Notes under the pieces: model-generated
Databases searched by the model: none
What the model was told of the DNA's origin: nothing
Seen by the model: the letters and a program-made list of their open reading frames with translations, nothing else
Shown here: positions 1-12,275 of the stretch, piece by piece
Layout of the letters: every line of letters starts with the position of its first letter
Position numbering within the stretch: position 1 is the stretch's first letter
Program-made: the position numbers and the translations under genes
Source of the DNA: Nissolia schottii
Taxonomy: Eukaryota > Streptophyta > Magnoliopsida > Fabales > Fabaceae
Direction: 5' to 3'
Length of the DNA: 64,000 nucleotides
Assembly (NCBI GenBank): GCA_003254905.1
Contig: QANU01035241.1
Span: 61,883 to 125,882 of the forward strand

Positions 1-1080
1 ATTTTCACTCTAGAGAAAGATGAGTGTGTTCTCAACTATTTTTCTTTTATTAGTATAATACTTGTGTTTTACACAGACCCCTTTTGATATATTTGTTTGT
101 ATGTTCATCTATAATAATAAACTTAAACATATAAAAACTAAGTGACAATCCTTTTTAGTATATGAGAGTAATTTTAAATAAAACATAGTGAAATTTATAG
201 AGTTTTTTTTATAATAAAAAAAGTTAGTAGTATTTGTTTTAGTTGTTAGTAAATTTCTAAATTTTGAATTTTAAATTTTTTAATGATGTTTATTTTAAAT
301 GTGAGAGAACGTTAAAACATAAGATAAGGAATAATTAGTGAAGTGCAATGGAAAAAGTTTAGACAAATTTTAGTGGAAAATTTTCTTGAAAAAGCAGTGC
401 TAGAAAAACACTAAACATTTAGTTAATATAAATAACATAATTGTGTCAAGTCGAAGAAGCCATGAATTGTATTTCATTTTTTTTAAAATTTCTAAAGGTC
501 TCGGATTAAATTGAAATATAATTTTTAAATTTACTTTTCCAAAGTATAGGCTTATCATGATGTTCTATGTTTTTTTGATAAAAATTTGAGTATAGAACAA
601 TCAAAATTAACTTACCAAAAGAAATATTAAACTAGTATACAATAAAATTAACTTACCTAAAAAATTATTGTAGAATACAATTAGCATAAATACAGAATAG
701 TCGCAACAAAATTCACAACAAAAGCAAATTCACAAGAAAAAATTTCAGCTAAGTAATTCACAAGGAAATCTATAGCAAAAAAAAAAAAAACACAACAAAA
801 TTAGCATGAAAGAGAATCTATAAGAAAAGGCGAAGCAAAGTAAATTACAAGAAAATTCACAACAAGCAAATTCACAAGAAAATTCCTTGTGCTGACACAT
901 TTGTGACATTTGTAAATTCCTGGCTAGGTACGTTCCTTCAATATTAATGCACCTACAACTTGATCCCACCAACCGTTTGTTGCAAATGATGTCTTGTTCA
1001 AAAGTGCTTCAAACACAAGCAAGCTGCGAGCTCTGCCTCTGGCAAATGCGGTTTCCAGTCCCTTCAACAATCCGACGCCA
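1..1080 (+). promoter_or_regulatory. AT-rich upstream region of the TBL gene, no gene seen
   Basis: The first ~900 bases are AT-rich with A- and T-runs and no convincing reading frame. The stretch just before the TBL start contains out-of-frame ATGs (near 947 and 986). The reading frame opened at 947 runs past the chosen start, so it would act as an upstream ORF if transcribed. I see no clear TATA box at a sensible distance. This is presumed promoter and 5' UTR by position only. Confidence 0.4.
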
Positions 1081-4053
1081 ATGCAGCCTCTCAAGTCTTT
1101 GCCTGACCGCAGGATCCAATCCCTCTTCCCACTCGTGTTGTGTTCTGCTCTCTTCTTAGGAACTGCAAGGCTGGTCCTGGATGGTCTGAAGAGCAGCAAG
1201 AGCCATGCTTCCGGGCTCTACGGCGGAAGGAGCAGATTGCCAACCGTGGTGTCGCCGGAGGACCGCATCGGCGAAGGCTGCAATGTATTTGAAGGGAGAT
1301 GGGTGTGGGACAATGTGTCTTATCCCCTCTATGAAGAAGAGAGCTGCCCTTACTTGGTGAAGCAGACCACTTGCCAGAAGAATGGAAGGCCTGATTCTCT
1401 CTACAAAAATTGGAGGTGGCAGCCTCACGGATGCAACCTTCCAAGGTAAAAATCTGTAAAGATGAAGCTATCATGTAGGGGTGAACATGGGTCAGGTCGG
1501 GTAGGACCCGCCCATGTCACTAATCTGAGCCATATAATATGGCGGATCCATTGGATCCAACCCGCCGACCCGACGCAACCCGACTTAAGCGGGTTGGGTT
1601 GGGTCAGATTGGGTCGGATCGACTGGTCGGATCCAACCCATGTTCCTGTATCTTGACTAATACTCTCTCACCACTACTATCCTAGTGTACATTCTATTAT
1701 TAGAGGAAAAGAACTTCTAAATTTCTATTAGGACTAGGAGAGACGTGTTGTTTTATAAATATAGTAAATAATTTAAAGTTGAATGACTATGTGATGAAAT
1801 TAAAATATTACTTTTTTTTTATATGAGAATGTGAAAGTTTGTTAATATGAAAAAAATTGTAATGTGTGTCATGTTATGTAATATTTTAATATAAGACAAA
1901 CGTATATGTTGTATTGAATCTATTGTAATTAGTCAGATATTTGTATGATTGTCACAATGAATTTTTTGGTGCTCCTATGTTGATAATGTAACCAAGTAAA
2001 AGAAAAACTATTTAAAATAAAGCAAATGAATTTGAAGTTAGCATCATGGTTTATTATGGCGATGGGGTTCCAATTGATGGAGAAGTTATAATTGTGAAAT
2101 GTGGGTTTGGAATTGTAATTAGTTGAGTTTATTACATGAGTGGGGTTACAGTTGATTGAGAGATAGTCAACTATACTAATAGGCAACACTATATATACAT
2201 TAGTATTAGAAATTATATATAGAACAGATATGTTAATATTGGTATCCTTGTATAAATTTATAACAAATTCTTTAAATTTACTATATTTTATGTTTGACTT
2301 TAATATAAATAATAGAAATATGAATATAGTATTAAATTTAGAATTTGAATATAGAACGAAGCTAGTTCCTATACACTACTGATTTTATATCGTCATACAA
2401 TCATATGTTATTTATAAAGAAGAGACTTTTAAAATAATGGGTAACAAGCCCAACTACTTTTGTTTGTTACAACACGTGACTCAATGGCAGTGTAAAAAAG
2501 AAAGAAGAAAAAAAATTATATCGTCAATGTATAAAAATTAATCGAATTCCGCTCTTGAAATGTGATATATTCACTCAAGCCGGACTCCTCAAACACCAAA
2601 AATATTCTCTTGATCAGTGACAGATTTTGAAACTTGAGTCACAAGATTGTTGTGTGTTTCTCCACTTTTCAGATTTGACCCTCTGAAGCTGTTGCACGTG
2701 TTGAGGGACAAGAGAATGATGTTCATCGGGGACTCACTGCAGAGAGGCCAGTTTGAGAGTATGGTGTGTTTGGTGCAATCTGTGATTCCTGAGGGAAAGA
2801 AATCCCTCAAGAGAATTCCTCCCATGAAGATCTTCAAAGCAGAGGTACTTCAATAAATGCATCTCATCGGTCTGAAAACACCAAGCATTTTTTTGTATTT
2901 TTTTATATCTTAACATAGCCTCTATAAATTCTAAGCAGGAGTTCAATGCATCGATCGAATACTACTGGGCTCCGTTCATCGTGGAATCCATTTCAGACCA
3001 CGCAACGAATCACACGGTGCATAAACGCATGGTCAGGCTCGACTCCATTGCTAGCCATGGCGAGCATTGGCAAGGAGTGGACATCTTGGTGTTTGAGAGC
3101 TATGTGTGGTGGATGCATAAACCTTTGATCAATGCTACGTGAGTGTCTAACTTGTTCATATTATTGAATTTTCATGGCACTGGTTTGAACTTTGAACTAT
3201 TCATCTTTTTTTTTTTTTAATTTTAGTTATGGATCTCCAAACGATGTCAAAGAATACAATGTCACCACAGCATATCGATTGGCTATGGAAACATGGGCAA
3301 ATTGGTTGGAATCAAACATCAAGCCATTGGCTCAAAAGGTCTTCTTTATGAGTATGTCTCCAACGCATCTGTGGTGAGCTATAGTCAACTTTTTTCAGCC
3401 TTTAGACAGTCAAGTTTAGTTCCGGTAACCGATCCTACTTAGCGAGAAAAAGGTTTGAATATTGTTTTCCATACACTCTTGAGCTTTGCTCTGGAATGTT
3501 CGTGACCGAACGTAAGGTGCTAGAATTGTATCTGTGCAACAATTTTTCCATTTTTAGACGTTTTGGAAGCGAAGAATTGAACAATAATGAATAAGGCTAT
3601 GAACAATTGTTGAAGCAAACATAGCTATAACTCATTCAAGCTCAGTTTTCCTTGTGTCTGGACCAATCCCAACAATGACAACCAATTTTCTTGTCCAGGA
3701 GATGGGAATGGAAGCCTGGAGCTGATGAAAACTGCTTCAATGAGTCATACCCAATCCAGGGCCCATATTGGGGCACAGGCTCTAATCTTGAGATCATGAT
3801 GATAATACATGATGCACTTGAGAAGCTGAAAATTAATGTAACGTTGTTGAACATCACCCAATTATCAGAGTACAGAAAAGACGCTCACACGTCAGTTTAT
3901 GGAGAGCGCAAGGGCAAGCTCTTGACGAAAGATCAGAGAGCGGACCCGAAATCTTTCGCCGACTGCATTCACTGGTGCTTACCTGGAGTCCCCGATGCAT
4001 GGAATGAAATCCTATATGCATATCTGTTGAAGAATCATCAAAACTTTTCTTGA
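1081..4053 (+). CDS. Trichome birefringence-like (TBL/DUF231) xylan O-acetyltransferase
   Basis: Five exons: 1081-1445, 2673-2844, 2939-3138, 3227-3373, 3699-4053. All introns are GT-AG, the sum is 1239 nt and the product is 412 aa. ATG 1081 is the first in-frame Met; an in-frame TGA at 961 closes the frame upstream. Residues ~12-33 form a hydrophobic signal anchor ([13 protein letters not shown]), as expected for a Golgi type II protein. The Cys-rich PMR5N domain follows (~67-121; [24 protein letters not shown]). The catalytic GDS motif is at 141-143 ([12 protein letters not shown]) and the DxxH motif at 383-386 ([15 protein letters not shown]), giving Ser143, Asp383 and His386. Members of this family transfer acetyl groups to cell-wall polysaccharides in the Golgi; the ESK1/TBL29 clade acts on xylan. 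The sequence [19 protein letters not shown] suggests the TBL32/33 side of that clade, which is inference. The gene is convergent with the ATI3-like gene, with 417 bp between stop codons. Intron 1 (1.2 kb) carries a small transposon. Confidence 0.93.
1476..1650. mobile_element. Small MITE-like element in TBL intron 1
   Basis: About 175 bp with imperfect terminal inverted repeats: GGGTGAACATGGGT at the left and its near-complement ACCCATGTTCC at the right. Internal GGGTCGG/CCGACCC subterminal repeats give it a far higher GC content than its surroundings. The ends resemble non-autonomous hAT elements, but I could not define a clean 8-bp target duplication, so the family is uncertain. Confidence 0.5.
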
Positions 4054-4470
4054 CGCGGATGAAGGAACCGTGAGGAAAAGAACAAGCATCTCTCAACTGA
4101 GATGCACATTCATATTCTTTTTTCCCCCCTCAACAATTCAGCATTCAATTTTATTTAGAAAGTACAGAACATTTTGGAACTCAAGAAATAGATTCATTAG
4201 CTATCAATATGAAGTAGATAACATTTTATGTACCAAGGAAGCATTGCAGGTTTGCAGCTTGTGAAAGACATTAAAAAGGGACACCTTTACAATGAACCAA
4301 ACCATCATTGACAATTATTACCATGACTAATTTAGTATTGGTGTGTTTTCCATGGAAACTGAAACAATGTAATGCAGTGATACCTTCCTCAACATGTACG
4401 TTCTTACTGTGTGTAAAAAAGACAGAGCATTTGCTCCAGTATTATCAACATGCCACCTAGTTAATTATAC

Positions 4471-7400
4471 TTACAGCAGCTCCCACTCAGTTTCAGGATC
4501 CTGCCCTTGCAAATTCATTGATTCCACATATGTTCTGGATCTAAACGGCGAAAGAATTCGAGGTAAACCTTGATTGGGCTCGATATCAGCGTCACCGTAC
4601 CATATTGCTAGCTGTTCATACTCCTTTGCTAACCTTTTCTTCGAAGTAAATGCATCCCGGATTCTTTTCTGCCAGAATGAAGAAGATAGTAATGCCACAC
4701 AGAAGATTTCTTAATTTTCCTTAAAGCATAACTTATTTCTTCAATAATGAAAAATTAACTATAACATTTATAAACACCAATAGTACTAGTCAGTGCGTTT
4801 CAAGTTGTTTCTAAGCATAAAATACGGAAAAATACAATGTGTAGATTACCATATGTAATATGTTTATCTGTTAAAACACAATTAGGAAGGGAAAGAGAGT
4901 ACCTTGTATGATCTAAGCTTTTGGGCTCTACATGCGACAGCATAGAGTTCACTATCATCAACAAACACACAACTTTGATCAAGCTTTGCATCATCGTTCA
5001 ATTGAATGTCTTCCAAGCTAGATGTAATATCATTGACCAGGGATTCATCTAAGGAAGCAAAATCACATATTAGATAAGTCACAATACTCTCAAATGGCAC
5101 GCATGAACACAATAATAAATTTATGTTCTTTTTTGTTATTTTCAAATTCATTCTCCGAAAGATGCATCCTTCTATTCCAGTTGACAAAATACTTCTATTT
5201 TAGAACAAAATACTGACAAAAGGCAATCAGATAAGTCTGATCTCTACACCCAGTAAAAACACAGCATGTGGACAGCATAACAATATATGTCACTGGATTA
5301 GATTTGAAGTATTATAAAATAATATTTAGATCAAATACCAACCACAGTGTACTATTCTCATAGAGCCGGAGATTTTCCCAAGTAAAAACAAGGTATGAGA
5401 AAGCATTGAAAGAACACGAGGAAGAGGAAACAGAATAAAAATCTCACTTAGGCACTTAGCTACAGGTAAGTGCTTCTGAGTAACTTAGAGTATCCGATAG
5501 CAGAAATAATACCTCTAGCATTGAACTATTATGCAAAGTAGCAGAGTCCAGTACACTGTTTCCATGAAACAGGACTATTGGCAATTGACAAAGAACTGTT
5601 GAACCTAAACCTAGATAACAATGCCAATGAAAAACAAAAGAGTGAATATAAACTCCCTACAAAATATTGGTGACTGGACATTGGAAAAGCATATAGCTAA
5701 TAGCTTCTCCATCAACAGACTTGCAAACACGGTGTTAGAACTGGTACCAGCTGAAGACAATATATGAAATACTTCCCTGTACATTGATGATGAAGCTGAA
5801 CTCCAGTGGGGAATTACACTTCAGAATCTCCCGGGAAATTTGAGAAGCCCTTCACCCTCCCAATACCTCACTGAAGATCTTCCTAAGCTCCTCTCCTCGC
5901 CCCTTACACGTATAAACACCACAACCCTCCAAAATCTCACAGAATACCCCACACTCTTTTAGTCAGCATAACTAACTTATCTTCTGTCTTTACTTACCAT
6001 CCTCAGATCCCTCCACTTGGGCCAAGCCCACTGTCCCTCTTCCTTGTATATATAATATATGACTCCAGGCTTATAAGTTGATACAGCACAGATGGCTTTA
6101 ACTGTGCATACGTTAAAGCCCAAAGCCCTATCTAGCGAAGCACAATATTTCAATGCAATTTAAAAGAGGAAGGGGGGGGGGGGAAGCAAGGTTATAAAGA
6201 GTCTCAGACCCACCTTGAGTGGAACGTATCTACCATGCCTAATTCTAGATATTATAGAGAGTACTTCTTTGAACTTGGAAGTCTCTCCCTATGGCAATCC
6301 ATATGTAACAAAACGTAGTAATACAAGCAATGTAAGGGAAGTTCTAGCAAATAAAAAGATGAAGATACCAACCTTTTGATTCCATTGTTCGACTGCAGCC
6401 AGCAGAAACAAATCCATCCTGTGATTCCATGATCTGACCAGCAACAGGAGGGGATAGTGCACAACATACATCTACCATGGAACTATCCGAAACACACCAC
6501 GAAACATCACCTGAATTGTTTTTGCAAGATTCAATTCCAAAGGAGTAGATTCCCAGTGATTTTGAACTCAGACTGTCAGAAACACAGGAATTTTTAGAGC
6601 ACAAAGGTTCCCTCTTTGGTAGTACACCACATGACATAGCAGAAGCAGAAGGTGAAACTACAGCTAGTACACCACCACCTGTATTCTGATCAAAACCATC
6701 AGACAATCCACTTAATAAGGAGGCTTCAAACGATTCTTTCTCCTCTAGAGACTTGAAATTCACCACTTCAGAGATAGATGAATTCATAGCATCATTTTCA
6801 ACAGTCGAACAAGAGTTTTGTTCTACATTCACATCTAACTTATCCTTTTCTCTGACTGAAACTACAAATCCGATGTCAGAAGAAGCAGAACAGGATTCAC
6901 TATGTATTGAAAATTGAAGGGGTCCTTTCTGTTCAAAAGATATCAAATTCATTGGCTGAGATTCAGATCGGACAACAATCTTTTCAATGCTTGTGTGCAA
7001 ATTGTCTTCCATAGCCCCTGAAGTTTCTCTAGAGTGGTTGTCATCAACCTCTTCCCTAGTTAAATAAGAATCTTCCGCCTCCAGGGAATCTAAGTAACTT
7101 TCATAATTGACTTGATTTACAGTGTCATGCTCAATGGAAGCCAAAGCTTGATGATTGCTAGCACGACCAATTGCATTAGAATCTTGCAATAAATCAATGA
7201 AATTATTGACGGGGTTTTCCTCATCCCCTTTTCTAATATTATTTTTTACATCATCAATTGCCTTAACAGAAGAGCCAATGTTACTTTTCAAAGGCACTGA
7301 ATGAGCTTCATATTTTGCAGAATTGACCAAGGCAGGAAGTGGAAGTAGATCTTGAACAACATCAGAATAGAACTTTTTCACACTTTCTCCAACATTCTGG

Positions 7401-8471
7401 ACTCGATTCTCAAGATATTTAACAGCATCCTGAACAAACCATTGCCAAGAAAATAGCAACAGGATGTAAGATTGTAATGCAAGTGTAACCAACCTCAAAG
7501 TAATGCAATGTACCACCAGTTAAAGGATCAGTGCACCAAGTGGAATACTGCAAACACACACCCCCTCCAACCCCCCCCCACCCCCACCAAAAAAAAGAAA
7601 AAGAAAAATAAAGGCAAAAAAATAATAAGTGCAATTTAAATATAGAATAATTGAAAAGAAATCACCATAAATGGATGAAATGACTCGAGAATTGGAAAAT
7701 CTATCAAAATTGATATGATTTACAAGTTCTCAAAGATATTACACATAAAAAGGATTTGTAAATTAATTGATTTCTTAATTAATCTTTGTTAAAATGTAAA
7801 ACTATTCAATTGCTTCTACCCTACAACTTAAACTTTTGAAGGAGATGGTTCTTCATATAGTATCAAAATTTTTATGACCAAGTGGTTTAGAGTTCGATCC
7901 TTGCCGTAAAGAGCTCTTGCGAAACAAGGTTTGTTAAGATATAAACCATTTAATTGCTTCTACCAAAAAGCTTCCAAAAGCTTAAGCTTTGGGGAGAGAT
8001 GGCTCTTGGTAATATTAGAATTGACTAAGTTTAACTCAACCTCAAAAGCTACATCAAGGGAGAAGTTTGCAGGATTGAACATTTGTGGGTAGCCCAATAT
8101 ATAGCATAGGACATAGGTTGTGATATAAACCATAGGACATAGGTTATGATATAAAGCACAAGACAAAGGCCGATGTACCATCTTAGAACCAAGTGTGTCC
8201 CAAGTTCTTATAAAGGCTACTTAGGCCATATGCCTAGCTAATGTGGGACTTAACAATCTCATTCCGAACAAGGCTCATGCAAGAATTCATTTGAAAATGA
8301 AAAGCATCCTTTTTTCCAAGAGGTTAAGCTAAGAAGGAGATAAAAGGAATATATAGCAACACAATAACGAAACAGAACCTGTCCTACAATATCATCCACC
8401 TCTTGGCACACTGCTTCAAATTTATGATAAATATTCCCCATCCAGTTTATTCGTTTAATCTTTAAATCCAT
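4471..8471 (-). CDS. ATI3-like ATG8-interacting protein with C-terminal LIR motif
   Basis: Coding exons in transcription order: 8471-8379, 7429-6373, 5048-4903, 4668-4471. All junctions are GT-AG, the sum is 1494 nt and the product is 497 aa. The N terminus (NWMGNIYHKFEAVCQEVDD, then YLENRVQNVGESVKKFYSDV from ~36) matches a plant-specific family that includes Arabidopsis ATI3A/B/C as I remember it. The middle (~60-385) is Ser- and acid-rich, low in hydrophobic residues and probably disordered. The last exon is basic (KRIRDAFTSKKRLAKEYEQL) and ends TEWELL, so Trp494-x-x-Leu497 is a W-x-x-L ATG8-interacting motif at the extreme C terminus. ATI3 proteins bind ATG8 through such a motif and link ER-associated UBAC2 proteins to autophagy; assigning that role here is inference. 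Start: the first ATG in exon 1, although Met11 is an alternative. A non-coding first exon is likely (see 8472-9600). Confidence 0.8.
7790..8270 (-). repeat. Dispersed repeat with short tandem copies in intron 1 of the ATI3-like gene
   Basis: This block includes the minus-strand phrase TTAAGTCCCACATTAGCTAG and the phrase CAAGTGGTTTAGAGTTCGATCC. Both are of types common in short legume LTR/TRIM-like repeats. Within it, a unit of about 27 bp (ataggacataggttgtgata) is repeated about three times in degenerate form at 8098-8170. A direct repeat of 'aattgcttctacc' flanks part of the block (7809 and 7951). No coding potential is visible, and the boundaries are approximate. Confidence 0.45.
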
Positions 8472-9600
8472 TATGAGCTAGTAATATTGTGCCAGGAATA
8501 GAGCTCAGCCTCAGCGTCCTCTTCCTTAGGTTAACAGAAAGGGTACCTTAATGCTAGATATATCTGCAACAGTGGAAGAAGAAACTTACAATTCAAAATG
8601 AAGCGATGATATACACAAAAATAGTATATGTCAGACAAAACAGTATTTTCATGTTAATATACTTAACAGATTGTGCACCTTAACTTTAATAGTATCATTA
8701 AAAAAAAATGAAAAATAAACCTACACTTCAAAATTCAGTGATGATACGTCGGTATAATAAGTTAACCGTACAAAATTAGGTCCCCCAAGCCTTTCACTTA
8801 GTCAATTATGTAGGTAACTATACAATTCATCCTAATGTCAAATTCCCAAACAGACTTTTACGGCTTATTTTTCAACATAAACATATCATATTTGCTCACA
8901 TCACACTCTATTCAAGCTTAATTTGATTTATCGCTAATAATGATAGGTTCTGCTAACTTACAAAAAAATTGAAAAATTCGACCCTCTATACATGTTCCTC
9001 ACTAGGTTCCATTAGCCATCACTTCAATAAGTCTAGCAAGAGAAAAAAAACAAGACTGGTTATACTGGTATACAAAATTCATCATTTAACACTTGGGAAT
9101 ATGTCCCTTGACCCTTATGAAATGGAATTTAGAAAATAAACAAAGGGGTTCTATGCTCAAAATCGTACAGCTCGGGAGAATACCCGATGTCCGATGCCAT
9201 CAAGGGCAGCTTTGAAATACAAATAAATAAATAAATGCTATGCAATTTTCATGACGTGCATACACACAGGAACTCCCACAAAAAAAAAAAAAAAAACACA
9301 CGAAAACATCAAAATACATAAATTAGTGTGGGCGAGCGCAGAGCAATCGTTCACGAAAAGGGTAAGGAAGAGGTGCAAACTTTTAAGGCGCCCACAAAGT
9401 CCTTCATCAAATTCGCCGGTAAACCATATATGGGTTGTGATCAAAGAAGCATACCTAGAATCCAGTTGAGGTGAATTATGGGAGAAAGACAAAAAAAAAA
9501 ACCTTGGACAACAGAGAGGCGGTGACCGGTGACCGGCAGCATGAATAGCCGGTGACCGGCCAGAGCGTCGCCCCCTAAGCACAGTTGAGAGAGGTGGTGG
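8472..9600 (-). promoter_or_regulatory. Inferred 5' UTR exon, 5' UTR intron and start region of the ATI3-like gene
   Basis: On the minus strand a consensus donor (TTCTAG/GTATGC) lies near 9452. A good acceptor (CCACTGTTGCAG) ends near 8567, followed by ~95 bases of leader to ATG 8471. A non-coding first exon of ~9452-9600 spliced over ~0.9 kb is therefore plausible. The would-be first exon has three copies of GGTGACCGG (9527-9560), a GC-rich patch unusual for the window. No TATA box is obvious upstream, and the hAT element begins at 9704. Confidence 0.5.
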
Positions 9601-9703
9601 GAGGGTTTTGGTGCATGAAGCTGAGGAGTGCTAATGAGTGAGCGTTTAAGTAACTACCTCTTACTTTGACTCTTTGAGTGTGTAATTTACCTTATGATTT
9701 AAC

Positions 9704-10620
9704 TATGGTTGTCAAACGGGCCGGCCCGGTCCATTAAGGCCAGCCCGCAGGTCTAAACAGGTCGGGTCAAAATTGTGTTATTTTTAGGATTTGATTTGTT
9801 TATAGTCAGTTTGCAGACTTAAACGGGTCAGCTCGTCAGTATGTTTATTTTTTAAAAAAATTAAAATTTTGGTCTATTTTTACGATTTAAATATAAAGTC
9901 ATGAATAAATATGCGCGTCAATTTTTAACTATTTTTTATTGTTTATCTATTAATTAATCAGAAAGAAATAGTTTATGTAAACTTTGAGGATCTATTTCCA
10001 ATGGTAATAAATAGAGAAAAATTAAGGTTTTGTAACTTTTTCGTCTTTATCTCTTTATTGTGGTTACGAAATCTTTAATTTTGGATAGGTATATAAATAG
10101 TAGCATTTTTCAATTAAAAAGCTATTTGTAAAGCTTTGATAAAAAAAAAGATAACAAAAGAATGTATTTAATTAACACCTAGAATCTAAACTCGCGCGAT
10201 GATCAACAAGTTTTAAAATATCTAAAAAGTGTTTTAATTATAATTAAAACAACTTAGCAATTTAGTTTGTAATTTGGGCTTCAAGATGAAGATCTAAAAC
10301 TTCAATTTGAGCTTCAATTTGAACGTGAGGTATCAATTGTCATGTAGTTTTATTAACTTAATTTTTTAAAAATAACAATTCGGTTTTTCGTTTTTGGTTT
10401 TTAAAAAAAAATTTAAATTTTTTTTAAAAATATAAAAATTATAAAAAAAAAAAATTCACTAGCTCACGGGCTAACCCGTGAGCCCGCCTAGCTGGCCCAT
10501 TTAGCCCGCGAGCTTAAACGGGTCGGGCCATTTTTTTTTAAATTTTCACGTGCCTATTTTTTGCATGTAAAGCCCTTCCATTTAACTGGTAAACGGACCG
10601 GGCTCATTTTGACAGCCCTA
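9704..10620. mobile_element. hAT-type non-autonomous DNA transposon
   Basis: The element is 917 bp and is flanked by a perfect 8-bp target duplication, GATTTAAC (9696-9703 and 10621-10628), the size typical of hAT elements. Termini: TATGGTTGTCAAA at the left; at the right the complement reads TAGGGCTGTCAAA and continues CCCGGTCCGTTT. This matches the YAGGGNTGTCAAA terminal class of plant hAT elements. GC-rich subterminal repeats (GGCCCGG, AACGGGTCGGGCC) flank an AT-rich core without coding capacity, so it would depend on transposase from elsewhere. It lies ~100 bp upstream of the inferred first exon of the ATI3-like gene. Confidence 0.88.
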
Positions 10621-11022
10621 GATTTAACGATGAAGATTGTAAGGTGTATTGATATACTAAATTACTTGTAATGCATTATTAGACGAAGCCAAATATACAT
10701 TTTTGAACTAATCAAATTCTATCCGCGTAATCGTGGATTTAGATAAAAATTTTCAGATATTAGATAGATAACTTTTACTCACTTTTGAAACTTAAAAATA
10801 TGGTTAACGGTAGCTTAAGAGTGGCAAATTTTCATCTTAATAAGTTAAATATAATTTTTTATAGTATTGCATAGATAAAATTTGATTACGTGTAATGTAA
10901 CATCCCGATTTTTCCTTAGAGAAATATTTGAAAAATATAAATGATTAATTAATTTTTAATCATGATTAGAGAATTGAGGCGGAAAAATTTTAGTTACCCC
11001 GGCAACAGGTATTGGAAGGTCT

Positions 11023-11412
11023 CTGAAGATCCGGAAACTACATCCCCGATTCATTGGACCTTTCCAGATCCTGGAACGCATTGGACCGGTAGCATACCGG
11101 ATAGCTCTTCCGCCAAGTTTGGCCAACATTCACAACGTCTTTCATGTCTCCCAGTTACGCAAGTACTATGCGTCCCCCGACCATGTGCTACAGCCAGAGC
11201 AGATACAACTGAGGGAAGATTTATCTCTACCGCTCACGCCTCAGCGAATCATTGACCGCAAGACTCGCCAGACGAGAAACAAGGAGATCCCTATGGTACG
11301 AGTGGTATGGGCGAACGGGGAGTTAGAAGAGCAGACATGGGAGCTGGAAGTTGACATGAAGAAAGGCTACCCAGAGTTGTTTGAAAGGTATGGAACCCAT
11401 CCTTATCTTTAA
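11023..11412 (+). pseudogene. C-terminal fragment of Ty3/gypsy polyprotein
   Basis: An open frame of about 130 codons starts at [17 protein letters not shown] and continues [20 protein letters not shown] and [11 protein letters not shown], the signature of the end of Ty3/gypsy integrase in chromoviruses. It continues through the basic [10 protein letters not shown] segment and a chromodomain-like [16 protein letters not shown], and ends at a stop followed by the purine tract and the 3' LTR. No gag, protease, reverse transcriptase or integrase core is present, because the frame joins LTR sequence directly at its 5' side. It is a deletion relic, not a functional gene. Confidence 0.9.
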
Positions 11413-12275
11413 ATTTCGAGGACGAAATTTTTTTAAGGGGGGTGGAATGTAACATCCCGATTTTTCCTTAGAGAAATATTCAAAAAATATAAATGATTAA
11501 TTAATTTTTAATCATGATTAGAGAATTGAGGCGGAAAAATTTTAGTTAAAATATCCCTAGGAATTTAGACGTGTCGCGGCAGAAAATTCGGCAGACAACT
11601 GAACAACCATTGGTTGCCGAGGAAATTTGGCACGCAAGACGGTGTACGTGAAAATAATCTCCCGGAGAGAAATTCACAAACACCTTTAAATATTAATACC
11701 CTTAGGTAGGTGGGAATTAGAGGATCGCGACGGTTCAAACGGAATATTTTTCGGACGACCGTGCGCGACGCACCGAGACTGCGAGCGATAAAACACGAGC
11801 AAACCGGGACCGGGAGAAAATAAAATCTCCCCAGCAACAAAGAGAAGGGCTGCACGGTTTTGAGGGAAATTTTGGTCAAAAATATCCCCCCAAATTAAGC
11901 CTACAAGCATCTCATCATCATACTTTCATTAATTATCACCCATACCTAAGCCCATACCTTACACTATTCACCACATTTTATTTATTCCAAAAATAAATCA
12001 ATTCTCCCTCACATTCAGCCCTCCATGACCGAACCTCCTCCCCCATTTTACAAGAGCATTTCATCTTCTTCATCCTCCCAAAAATACACACCAAACTAAG
12101 CTTCAAGCTCACCACCATAACCACCAAGAGATCAAGCATTCTTCCACCATTTCCCCTAGCCAAAAACCGAATCCCATAGCCAAGTTTCCTCACATTTTCA
12201 CTTATTCTACTTCACTCACCATCAAGGAAAATAAACATCATCATCCTTCATATTTTCTCAAAATATTCAACTTGA

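Noticed and set aside
994..1080. Extended N terminus of the TBL protein beginning at 994
   Set aside because: The codon at 994 is TTG, not ATG. The first in-frame ATG is 1081 and gives a normal signal-anchor start.
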